In this document: piece by piece, positions 35,088 through 42,478 of the stretch
How positions within the stretch are numbered: position 1 is the stretch's first letter
Layout of the letters: every line of letters begins with the position of its first letter
Assembly (NCBI RefSeq): GCF_900168295.1
Contig: NZ_FVZL01000013.1
Coordinates: 1 to 64,000, forward strand
Length of the DNA: 64,000 nucleotides
Source of the DNA: Arthrobacter sp. P2b
GTDB taxonomy: Bacteria; Actinomycetota; Actinomycetes; Actinomycetales; Micrococcaceae
Direction of reading: 5' to 3'
Translations under genes and position numbers: made by a program
The notes under the pieces: generated by a model
What the model was told of the DNA's origin: nothing
Database searches by the model: none
What the model saw: only the letters and a program-made list of their open reading frames with translations

Positions 35088-35125
35088 ACCAGGACCTCCC
35101 AGTTGCGAGGATGGGAGGTCCTGGT
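35088..35125 (-). terminator. Terminator after the succinate-semialdehyde dehydrogenase gene
   Basis: A perfect 14-bp stem (35088-35101 with 35112-35125) with a 10-nt loop stands 36 nt after the dehydrogenase stop codon on the minus strand. Confidence 0.8.
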
Positions 35126-35161
35126 GGTGTGATACATCCTTCCGAGGCAGGAAGGGGACAG

Positions 35162-36667
35162 TTAGCCGGCGTAGGGGTCGGCGATGCCGATGTATTGGGT
35201 GGTGGTGTATTCGGCGATGCCTTCGGTGCCGCCTTCGCGGCCGAGGCCGGATTGTTTGACGCCGCCGAAGGGTGCTGCGGCGTTGGAGATGACGCCGGCG
35301 TTGAAGCCGACCATGCCGAACTCGATCTGTTCGGCCACCCGCAGGAGCTTGTTGTAGTCGCGGCTGTAGAGGTAAGAGGCGAGGCCGTACTCGGAGGCGT
35401 TGGCCAGCCGGATGGCGTCCTCTTCGGTGGTGAAGGTGGTGACGGGGGCGACGGGCCCGAAGATTTCCTGGCCCAGAATAGCCGCACCGTTGGGCACATC
35501 GGCGAGGACGGTGGGCTGGTAGAAGTAGCCGGGCCCGTCCACGGGTCCGCCGCCGGTGACCGCCACCGCTCCGGCGTCGACGGCGGCAGCCACCAGGGCG
35601 TGGACGTCGTCGCGGGCGCCGGCGTCGATCAGCGGACCCACCTGGGTGGCGGGGTCGGTGCCTCGCCCGGTTGTGAGAGCGCTCATCGCGGCGGCGAACT
35701 TGCGGGTGAATTCCTGGGCGACGGATTCGTGCACGAGGAACCGGTTCGCGGCGGTGCAGGCTTCGCCCATGTTCCGCATCTTGGCAGCCATCGCCCCTTC
35801 GACGGCGGCGTCCAGGTCGGCGTCTTCGAAGACGATGAAGGGGGCGTTCCCGCCGAGCTCCATCGAAGTCCGCAGCACGTTCTGCGCGGCGTCTGCCATG
35901 AGGCGCTTGCCGACCTGGGTGGAGCCGGTGAAGGAGACCTTCCGGAGGCGGGAGTCCTTCAGCAGCGGCCCGGAGATCCCGGATGCTGATGAGGAGGAAA
36001 CGACGTTCAGGACGCCGGGCGGCAAGCCGGCGTCGAGCATGGTCTGGGCGAAGTACTGGGCCGTCAGCGGGGTGAGTTTGGCGGGTTTGAGGACCATGGT
36101 GCACCCGGCCGCGACGGCGGGGGCTACTTTGCGGGTGGCCATCGCCAGGGGGAAGTTCCAGGGGGTGATGAGCAGGCAGGGGCCGACGGGTTTGTGCTGG
36201 ACGAGGATCTTGTTCTTCCCCTCCGGCGACGTCAGGTAGCGGCCGTAGTCGCGGACGGTTTCTTCCGAGAACCAGCGCAGGAATTCGGCGCCGTAGGTGA
36301 CCTCGCCGCGGGCTTCAGCCAGCGGTTTGCCCATCTCCAGGGTCATCAGCAGGGCAAAGTCCTCGGCACGCTCGGTGACCAGGTCAAAGGCGCGCCGGAG
36401 GATCTCCGCCCGCACCCGGGGCGCAGTCCGCGCCCACGACGCCTGGGCGGCGTCGGCTGCATCCAACGCCGCAATCGCGTCATCGCTGGTGGCGGAGGCG
36501 AGGACGGCGAGCACCTCGCCGGTGGCGGGGTCATGGACGTCAAACGTGCCGCCGTCGGACGCCTCCCGCCACTCGCCATCGATCAATAGGCCGGTTGGGA
36601 CAGAGGCAAGGAGGGAGGCCTCATGCTCGGACAAGGTGGCAGGGGATAGTGCGGGGGAAGTGGTCAT
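35162..36667 (-). CDS. gabD: Succinate-semialdehyde dehydrogenase (NAD(P)+)
   Basis: A 501-aa aldehyde dehydrogenase closest in style to GabD, which oxidises succinate semialdehyde to succinate. Cofactor region: PWNFPLAMATRKVAPAVAAG. General base Glu in MELGGNAPFIVFEDADLD. Nucleophilic Cys in GEACTAANRF. KVSFTGSTQVGKRL near residue 240 is the nucleotide-binding loop. The start ATG 36667 has AAGGAA six bases ahead; a longer frame to 36748 runs through a repeat and is rejected. Upstream lies a BCCT transporter, so the pair may serve use of a zwitterionic compound whose carbon ends in succinate semialdehyde. Confidence 0.9.
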   Translation of the reverse strand: MTTSPALSPATLSEHEASLLASVPTGLLIDGEWREASDGGTFDVHDPATGEVLAVLASATSDDAIAALDAADAAQASWARTAPRVRAEILRRAFDLVTERAEDFALLMTLEMGKPLAEARGEVTYGAEFLRWFSEETVRDYGRYLTSPEGKNKILVQHKPVGPCLLITPWNFPLAMATRKVAPAVAAGCTMVLKPAKLTPLTAQYFAQTMLDAGLPPGVLNVVSSSSASGISGPLLKDSRLRKVSFTGSTQVGKRLMADAAQNVLRTSMELGGNAPFIVFEDADLDAAVEGAMAAKMRNMGEACTAANRFLVHESVAQEFTRKFAAAMSALTTGRGTDPATQVGPLIDAGARDDVHALVAAAVDAGAVAVTGGGPVDGPGYFYQPTVLADVPNGAAILGQEIFGPVAPVTTFTTEEDAIRLANASEYGLASYLYSRDYNKLLRVAEQIEFGMVGFNAGVISNAAAPFGGVKQSGLGREGGTEGIAEYTTTQYIGIADPYAG

Positions 36668-36695
36668 GGTGTTCCTTGGAGAAGTTCGAAAATCA

Positions 36696-36752
36696 GTGGT
36701 TGAGCCTGTCGAAACCGGGTTACAACACGCGGGTTTCGACAGGCTCAACCAC
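36696..36752. repeat. REP-like 21-bp inverted repeat
   Basis: Perfect 21-bp arms (36696-36716 and 36732-36752) surround a 15-nt loop between gabD and the BCCT gene. The TTTCGACAGGCTCAACCA core is, from memory, a recurrent intergenic sequence in Micrococcaceae and related genomes, so this is probably a dispersed repeat that can also fold as a hairpin in either transcript. Confidence 0.7.
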
Positions 36753-36786
36753 CAGGGTTAGGAGCTGAGGCGGGGTTTCGTCATGC

Positions 36787-38469
36787 TCAGTCAGCCTCGC
36801 GCTTGAGGATGCGGCTGAGATCGCGCTGGGTCAGCGCGCGGGTCCCCTCGAACTGGGGGTCCTTCCTCAGCTCCACCACCAGGCCATAGCCGAGGAGGGC
36901 GACAATCACGGTGAACGGGAGTGCCGACAGCATGGCCGCCTGCTGGAGCGCCCCCAGGCCTCCGACGATGAGGAGAACGACGGCGCACAGCCCGGTGAGC
37001 AGGCCCCAGGTTGTCAGAACCGGCTTGGTGGGCTTGAGTGTTCCGCGGGAGGACATCATGCTGAGCACGAAGGTGTTCGCGTCGGCGCCGGAGACGAAGT
37101 ACATCACCACCAGGAAGATCGCCACCACGGAGGTGATGCCGGACAACGGGAGCTCAGCGAGGGTGGCGAAGAAGGCCGAGTTGACGTCCTCCAGCGCAGC
37201 GGCACCGATCTGGCCGCCGTTATCCATGTCGAACTTGATTGCCGAACCGCCGAAGATGGTGAACCAGGCGAAGAACACAACGCTCGGAACGATCATGACG
37301 CCCGCGATGAACTGGCGCACCGTGCGTCCCCTGGAGATCTTGGCGAGGAAGACCCCCACGAAGGCGCCCCAGCTCAGCCACCAGGCCATCATGAAGTAGG
37401 TCCACCACTGCATCCACTGGACGTCGTCGGGGGTGCTTGGCGTCAGCAGGCTGACGGCGAAGAAGCCGCTGAGGTATTCGCCGAGGGAACGGAAGAACAG
37501 GTTTGAGATGAAGTTGGTGGGTCCCGTGAACAAGACGAAGAGGGCCAGCCCGGCAGAGAGGACCATGGTGCCCTGGCTCAGGTACTTGATGCCGCGGTGC
37601 ACGCCGGAGAGCGCGGAGAGCGTGAAGATCACCGTGATGACGGCGATGATCAGGATCTGGCCCACAAGGCTGGAGGGAATGCCGAAGACCCGGTCCACCC
37701 CTTCGCCGATCTGTGAGGCGCCGAGTCCAAGGGACGTGGTTGTTCCGAAGAGGGTGGCGATGATGGCGAAGATGTCGATCATCTTGCCGAACCAGCCGTC
37801 CACCAGTTTGCCGAAGACCGGACGCAGCATGGGCGAGACCAGTCCGGCGTTGTTGCGGCGGTGTGTGGAGTAGGCGATGGCGAGGCCGAAGACCCCGAAC
37901 ACGGCCCAGGCGTGCGGACCCCAGTCGAAGTAGGAGAACTGCATGGCCCGGACGGCGGCTTCCATGGTGCCGGCCTCGGCGAGGCCGTGGGGCGGGGAAG
38001 CGAAGTGCGAAATGGGTTCCGCGACGCCATAGCTGATGAGGCCAATCCCCATGACCGCGGAGAGGATCATCGCAAGCCAGGACCAGGTGCTGAAGTCGGG
38101 CTTTGCGTCGTCGGCGCCGAGTCGGATGGTTCCGAACCTGCTGATGCCGATGTAGATGAGCAGACCGATGCAGCCGAGGGTCACAAGCAGGTAGCTCCAG
38201 CCGACGCTTTCGGCGACCCAGTTCATTGCCGCGGTCATGACGGCGCTCAGGTTTTCGGGGGCCAAGGAAGCCCAGGCGGTGAACGCGCCGATGAGGCCAA
38301 CGGATGTCCAGAAGACTGCCCCTGGCCGGTGCCGGAGGCGGTCGGCTTTGGCCATCGGGGTTTCGGTTGCCTCCTCGGGGGCAGCCGGGGAGTGCGATGC
38401 CTTGCTGTTGTCGCCCATGCCGGGGGATGTTTCATCCATCAGATCCTCGGCAGTTTTGATGTGGGTCAT
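36787..38469 (-). CDS. BCCT-family betaine/carnitine/choline-type transporter
   Basis: A 560-aa membrane protein with 12 predicted helices. Family signatures are FDWGPHAWAVFGVFGLAIAY near residue 180 and WTYFMMAWWLSWGAFVGVFL near residue 355, the latter containing the Trp-rich substrate box. Hydrophilic tails at both ends are usual for osmoregulated members, but the basic C-tail here is short (about 30 residues). Substrates are compatible solutes with a quaternary ammonium group, imported with sodium or protons. It probably shares regulation with gabD, 119 nt downstream. Confidence 0.93.
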   Translation of the reverse strand: MTHIKTAEDLMDETSPGMGDNSKASHSPAAPEEATETPMAKADRLRHRPGAVFWTSVGLIGAFTAWASLAPENLSAVMTAAMNWVAESVGWSYLLVTLGCIGLLIYIGISRFGTIRLGADDAKPDFSTWSWLAMILSAVMGIGLISYGVAEPISHFASPPHGLAEAGTMEAAVRAMQFSYFDWGPHAWAVFGVFGLAIAYSTHRRNNAGLVSPMLRPVFGKLVDGWFGKMIDIFAIIATLFGTTTSLGLGASQIGEGVDRVFGIPSSLVGQILIIAVITVIFTLSALSGVHRGIKYLSQGTMVLSAGLALFVLFTGPTNFISNLFFRSLGEYLSGFFAVSLLTPSTPDDVQWMQWWTYFMMAWWLSWGAFVGVFLAKISRGRTVRQFIAGVMIVPSVVFFAWFTIFGGSAIKFDMDNGGQIGAAALEDVNSAFFATLAELPLSGITSVVAIFLVVMYFVSGADANTFVLSMMSSRGTLKPTKPVLTTWGLLTGLCAVVLLIVGGLGALQQAAMLSALPFTVIVALLGYGLVVELRKDPQFEGTRALTQRDLSRILKREAD

Positions 38470-38595
38470 GGGTGCTCCAGGTTGCAGTGGGCTGCATAGG
38501 TTTGGTTGGGGATGCCTTCACGAAGGAGGGACGTTGCGTGCCCTTGTCAGTCAGCTGGAGGCCGGCTGGTGTGGGACGGCTGTGCGGTGGTGCGC

Positions 38596-39546
38596 TCAGA
38601 GTTCTTGGAGGCGTGCGCCGTCAAAGAAGTGGCCTGCCTTGTAGATCATGGGGTCTACGTCTGCGACTTCAGCGTGCCGTACCCGGCCGACGAAGATGGT
38701 GTGGGTCTTTGCCTGGAAGCGTTCCTTGATCTCGGCCTCGAGTGAGGCGGCCGAGCCGTCGATCAGTGGCACACCGTGGGGGCCTGCGTGCCATTCCAGG
38801 TTGGCGAATTTGTCCGGAGCCTTGGAAGCAAACGTCCGTACAGTGTCGTGCTGTTCGTTGCTGAGGATATTGATCCCGAAGTGTTCCGACCGGAACAGGG
38901 CCGGGTAGGTGGACGACGTCTTCTGGACACAGACGAGAACGAGCGGCGGGTCCAGCGAAATCGAAGCATAGGAGTTTGCCGCAAGGCCCCGGGGTTTGCC
39001 GTCTTCGTCGACGGTGGTCACCACGGTGACACCGGTAATGAACTGCCGGTTGAAGCCCTTCATGACGTCCAGCGGAAGGTTGCCGGTCAGTTCATCCACC
39101 ACGACGTCCGTGGTTTCGTCCTCGAATGCCGAGTGGAGGGACGGAACACCCAGGTCGGCCAGGAGTTCTGCGGCGTCCCAGGTAACCCGCTCGTACGCAA
39201 TACGGCCATCGCGCAGCGTGAGGGCGTTTGATCCGCGGGTCTCCACGACACGTCCTGTGGGCGGGACTCCACCCAGCGGGTGCGTGAAGGTGCCGGTAGT
39301 TGTCCAGAAAATGGCTACATCGTCGCCGTCCGCGATGACCTTGTCGATGCGGGTGGTGAGGTCCGGGAATGCCGCCCGGACTTCGAGGATTTCCTGCTGA
39401 AGTTCCTTCAGACCGGTGATCTTTTTCGTGCCGGCGCTTTCACGCTGGTAGTCGGCGGTGACGATTGCGTCGAAAGCACTGACGTCACCCTCGTCCCAGG
39501 CTGCGGTCCAAGCTGCGGTCAAGGTGTGGTTGATTGTCTGTTGCAT
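38596..39546 (-). CDS. SnoaL-like domain fused to a flavin reductase domain
   Basis: A 316-aa two-domain protein. Residues 1-130 form a SnoaL/NTF2-like cone (WTAAWDEGDVSAFDAIVTAD, FTHPLGGVPPTGRVVE). Residues about 160-316 are a flavin reductase (FMN-binding split barrel) with GFNRQFITGVTVVTT, SYASISLDPPLVLVCV and a terminal YKAGHFFDG. Such reductases supply reduced flavin to two-component monooxygenases. The gene is transcribed away from a GntR gene and a cluster ending in an LLM monooxygenase (44222-45289), the obvious partner. The fusion itself is unusual. It stands alone, with no operon partner on its own strand. Confidence 0.85.
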   Translation of the reverse strand: MQQTINHTLTAAWTAAWDEGDVSAFDAIVTADYQRESAGTKKITGLKELQQEILEVRAAFPDLTTRIDKVIADGDDVAIFWTTTGTFTHPLGGVPPTGRVVETRGSNALTLRDGRIAYERVTWDAAELLADLGVPSLHSAFEDETTDVVVDELTGNLPLDVMKGFNRQFITGVTVVTTVDEDGKPRGLAANSYASISLDPPLVLVCVQKTSSTYPALFRSEHFGINILSNEQHDTVRTFASKAPDKFANLEWHAGPHGVPLIDGSAASLEAEIKERFQAKTHTIFVGRVRHAEVADVDPMIYKAGHFFDGARLQEL

Positions 39547-39639
39547 GCCACAACCGTAAATCTAAGTGTGATCTGCGTCAACACCCTCCGCGGAAAATAG
39601 CGTTACAACGCGGAATAGAACCAATCCCTTGACGCCCTG

Positions 39640-39671
39640 CTTGTATGCAACGTACGTTTGATGCATGCAAG
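39640..39671. promoter_or_regulatory. Dyad at the GntR start, probable autoregulatory operator
   Basis: CTTGTATGCA (39640-39649) and TGCATGCAAG (39662-39671) pair at nine of ten positions. The site covers the GntR start codon. A TTGACG at 39629-39634 and TACGTT at 39653-39658 (18 apart) could be the promoter of a nearly leaderless transcript. Confidence 0.5.
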
Positions 39672-40363
39672 AGATGCTTCAGGCCAAAACACAAGAGCAA
39701 GCGAACGGGAACCAGGGAAGCCTCCTGGATAAGCTGCGCAAGCTCGTTCTCAGCGGCGAGTACCCGCCAGGTGCTCCCCTGCCTGAGTTGTTCCTGGCTG
39801 AAGAGTTCGATGTGAGCAGAACGCCGGTGCGGGAAGCGCTCAAGCAGCTGGAAAATGAGGGCTTGGTTGAAATACGCCCAAAGGTCGGCACCTTCGTCCG
39901 GATACCCACCCGGCGCGAAATTGTGGAACTGTTCCAGCTGAAGGAAAGCCTGGAGGGCCTGGCGGCCAGCCTGCTCGCCCGGCGCGGTCCCGTGCCGGAG
40001 CTGGACCGTCTCAAACGCAACATTGAGGCGTCAGAGGGCGCCGAGCGCCGGGGGGACAGCGCCAAGTATGCCGAACTGGTCCATGAGTTCCACTGGACCA
40101 TCGTGAACGGCTCCGATAACTCAAAGCTCCGCGAGCACTACGGGCGCCTCATGAACCAGCTTGCCTACCACCGGATTGTCCTGGAGACCGTTGAGCGTCC
40201 GGCCCGGATGCGGGCCTCCATCCGTGAGCATCAGTCGGTTCTCGAAGCGATCCTGGAAAAAGATCCCACCGGTGCCGAACTTGCAATGCGCGGCCACGTC
40301 AATGCCTCTAGCCTTGCCGCAGCCCGTATCGCCCCCGAATCGCCAGACGTTGCCGGGAATTGA
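39665..40363 (+). CDS. GntR-family regulator, FadR/FCD type
   Basis: A 232-aa DNA-binding protein. The winged helix spans residues about 18-85 (FDVSRTPVREALKQLENEGL), followed by an all-helical FCD effector domain (about 90-225) with the metal-binding residues usual for carboxylate sensors (RGDSAKYAELVHEFHWTI). It lies between the flavin reductase fusion and the AA_synth operon and probably controls both. ATG 39665 or ATG 39674; no ribosome site is visible, consistent with a leaderless mRNA. Confidence 0.9.
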   Translation: MQEMLQAKTQEQANGNQGSLLDKLRKLVLSGEYPPGAPLPELFLAEEFDVSRTPVREALKQLENEGLVEIRPKVGTFVRIPTRREIVELFQLKESLEGLAASLLARRGPVPELDRLKRNIEASEGAERRGDSAKYAELVHEFHWTIVNGSDNSKLREHYGRLMNQLAYHRIVLETVERPARMRASIREHQSVLEAILEKDPTGAELAMRGHVNASSLAAARIAPESPDVAGN

Positions 40364-40377
40364 AATTTTGGCTGGAT

Positions 40378-40399
40378 CCATCCCTTGTGAAAGGGATGG
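40378..40399 (+). terminator. Hairpin after the GntR gene
   Basis: CCATCCCTT-GTGA-AAGGGATGG, a perfect 9-bp stem 15 nt after the regulator's stop codon, separates the regulator from the catabolic operon. Confidence 0.65.
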
Positions 40400-40490
40400 C
40401 CAGCGTGGCCTTGCCGCATACCAGCGAACCGCCAGCCTTTGAGGCGGAGAAACCGAAAGGACGTGCACTGTGTGCTCCCTGACTTCCCTT

Positions 40491-40507
40491 TCCTTCCGAT
40501 GGAAGGA
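40491..40507 (+). promoter_or_regulatory. Hairpin enclosing the ribosome binding site of the AA_synth operon
   Basis: TCCTTCC-GAT-GGAAGGA is a perfect 7-bp stem with a 3-nt loop. Its right arm is the ribosome site eight bases before ATG 40516, so folding would hide it. Confidence 0.5.
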
Positions 40508-40515
40508 CCTGAACC

Positions 40516-41193
40516 ATGTCTGATACAGCACTGACTTCCCGTTCCGATGACGGAACCGATCTTCAGCAGGCGCAGCTCATGGAAGAGCTTGCCCGGCAGG
40601 TTGGTGTTCGGAAGATCACCGTGCTCACGGAAGAGCTCCTCCGCGACGGCCAGGGTTCCCTGCCCACCAGCGTGACCAGGGCCGCCGCAGCCGCCATCGT
40701 CCGCAACCCCTGGGCCGGCTCACCGGTCTCGAACGATCTGGCACCCGAGACCGAACGGATCGCTCCGGTGCTCGCGAAAGTCCTCACCGACCGCCTCACC
40801 GCAGCACTGGGCGGTGCCGGCGAAATCGAGGCGTTCGGCAAGTCGGCCGTAGTAGGGCTGAACGGTGAGGTCGAGCACGCTGCGGCGCTGATCCACACCC
40901 CGTTCTTCGGCAACCTTGTCCGGGAGTTCCTCGAAGGCACGTCCATCCTGTCCTTCTCTGACGACCGCGCCGAACCGGGGACCTCCATTGGCGTGCCCAT
41001 GTGGCACAAAGAGGCCGCCTCCACCCGCAGCCACTACCAAACCCTGACGCTGAGCCTGAGCGATGCGCCCCACCCGGATGAGATCGTCGTGATCGCCGCC
41101 GCCTCCACAGGCTCGCGTCCGCATCCCCGCATTGGCGACCGAACAACTGACCGACCCGTTACCGCTGAAATACTGGAGGGAATCCTGCCGTGA
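40516..41193 (+). CDS. AA_synth (PF06684) family protein 1
   Basis: A 225-aa protein of the so-called amino acid synthesis family (formerly DUF1185). Recognised by VRKITVLTEELLRDGQG, NPWAG, the GEVEHAAALIHTPFFGNLVR centre and HYQTLTLSLSDAPHPDEIVV. No reaction is firmly established for this family; many members occur in catabolic operons, as here. The next gene is a shorter paralogue overlapping it by four bases, so the two may form a hetero-oligomer. The first 20 residues are a disordered extension absent from the paralogue. Confidence 0.82.
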   Translation: MSDTALTSRSDDGTDLQQAQLMEELARQVGVRKITVLTEELLRDGQGSLPTSVTRAAAAAIVRNPWAGSPVSNDLAPETERIAPVLAKVLTDRLTAALGGAGEIEAFGKSAVVGLNGEVEHAAALIHTPFFGNLVREFLEGTSILSFSDDRAEPGTSIGVPMWHKEAASTRSHYQTLTLSLSDAPHPDEIVVIAAASTGSRPHPRIGDRTTDRPVTAEILEGILP

Positions 41194-41741
41194 ACATCCG
41201 CAAGATCGTTACTTTGTCCGAAGAAATCCTGACCGAGGGCGGCCGTCCCGTCACGCCCGGAGCCCGTGTCGCCGTCGCCGTCGCCGTCGTGGAAAACCCC
41301 TGGGCAGGCCAGGGCTTCGTCGAGGACCTTAGCCAGGGCATCGATGCAACAGCCTCCGACCTTGGCGCACTCCTTACTCCCAAGGTCATCGAGGCGCTTG
41401 GCGCCCCGGTGGAGGCCTACGGCAAAGCAGCCATTGTGGGCATCGAAGGGGAGGTGGAGCACGGCTCGGCACTGATCCACACACTCAAGTTCGGTGACCA
41501 CTACCGCAAGGCCGCTTCCGCAACCACCCTGCTGCCCGCCGTCGAGAAACGCGCGCCGGCCGGCACCGTGTTCGACATCCCGATGAAGCACATCACGGAT
41601 GCGACCATCCGCTCCCACCACCAGACCGTCGAGGTCAGGATCGCCGACGCTCCCCACCCCGGTGAGATCCTCATTGCCCTCGCGGCCTCCGCACAGGGCC
41701 GGCCGCAGGAACGCCTGGCGCCCCTCTCCACAGAGCAATGA
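41190..41741 (+). CDS. AA_synth (PF06684) family protein 2
   Basis: A 183-aa paralogue of the preceding protein with the same landmarks: IRKIVTLSEEILTEGG, NPWAGQGFVEDL, GEVEHGSALIHTLKFGDHYR and HHQTVEVRIADAPHPGEILI. It starts at GTG 41190 with a four-base overlap. The central His-containing segment is conserved in both copies, suggesting that both keep the pocket. The conserved pair points to a heteromeric enzyme or to two successive steps. Confidence 0.82.
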   Translation: MNIRKIVTLSEEILTEGGRPVTPGARVAVAVAVVENPWAGQGFVEDLSQGIDATASDLGALLTPKVIEALGAPVEAYGKAAIVGIEGEVEHGSALIHTLKFGDHYRKAASATTLLPAVEKRAPAGTVFDIPMKHITDATIRSHHQTVEVRIADAPHPGEILIALAASAQGRPQERLAPLSTEQ

Positions 41742-42478
41742 CACACACGCAGGAAACTCCCGTTGCCCTCCTTCACGGGGTGGGCCTCGATGCGGCCATG
41801 TGGGCGCCCGTCCAGGAAGCGCTCGGGTGTGAGTCGATCGCCGTCGACCTGCCCGGGCACGGCCAGCAGCCGCCGCTGACGCAACCGGTCACCCTTAAAG
41901 ACCTGGCCGACGACGTGCTGACGCGCCTCCCCGAGCGGTCCCATCTCGTGGGCTTCTCACTGGGGGCGCTGGTTGCGCAGTACATCGCGAGGTTCCATCC
42001 CGGCCGGGTCAAGACCCTCACCTGCGTGAGTTCGGTGTGCCAACGCACTGATGCCGAGCGCAGTGCGGTCGGCGCCCGGCTGGCATCGGCCGAAGCCGAC
42101 TTCCCGGCAACGGTTGAGGCTTCGATTGACCGCTGGTACTCAGGGACGGCCGTGCCCCAAAGCGTCGTGGACGCGACCCGCCGGACCCTTGAGGCAAATG
42201 ACGTCCAGTCCTTTATCCACGCCTACCGTGTCTTCGCCTTAGGGGACGGGGTGATCGGCAACGAGCTCAGCCGCATCGAGGTGCCGGCGCTGGCCATCAC
42301 CGGCGAGCATGACCCGGGGTCGACGCCGGAGATGACGAGGCGGCTGGCCGCAGCCATCCCCGGTGCGAAGGCCGTCGTCGTGCCGGGTGCCCGGCACATG
42401 CTCCCCGTCCAGGACGCTGACGTCCTGGCCCGGGCCATCAACGAGTTCATCAAAGATTCCGAAGGAGAACGCGCATGA
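41738..42478 (+). CDS. Alpha/beta hydrolase (3-oxoadipate enol-lactonase-like)
   Basis: A 246-aa alpha/beta hydrolase. The nucleophile elbow GFSLGALVAQ carries Ser near residue 74. The oxyanion motif LLHGVGLDAAMW is near the start, and the acid and His of the triad lie in GEHDPGSTPEM and PGARHMLP. Overall style is that of PcaD-like lactonases and related ring-cleavage hydrolases. It overlaps the preceding and following genes by four bases, deep inside the operon, so it probably opens a lactone or C-C bond made upstream in the pathway. Confidence 0.85.
   Translation: MTHTQETPVALLHGVGLDAAMWAPVQEALGCESIAVDLPGHGQQPPLTQPVTLKDLADDVLTRLPERSHLVGFSLGALVAQYIARFHPGRVKTLTCVSSVCQRTDAERSAVGARLASAEADFPATVEASIDRWYSGTAVPQSVVDATRRTLEANDVQSFIHAYRVFALGDGVIGNELSRIEVPALAITGEHDPGSTPEMTRRLAAAIPGAKAVVVPGARHMLPVQDADVLARAINEFIKDSEGERA

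Noticed and set aside
34912..35160. Possible small gene between gabD and the cache gene, ending with a four-base overlap of the cache start
   Set aside because: The overlap looked coding, but the frame has no start codon with a ribosome site after the terminator and no family resemblance.
35058..36104. 348-residue Arg-rich minus-strand frame within gabD
   Set aside because: Out-of-frame shadow of the aldehyde dehydrogenase with no recognisable domain.
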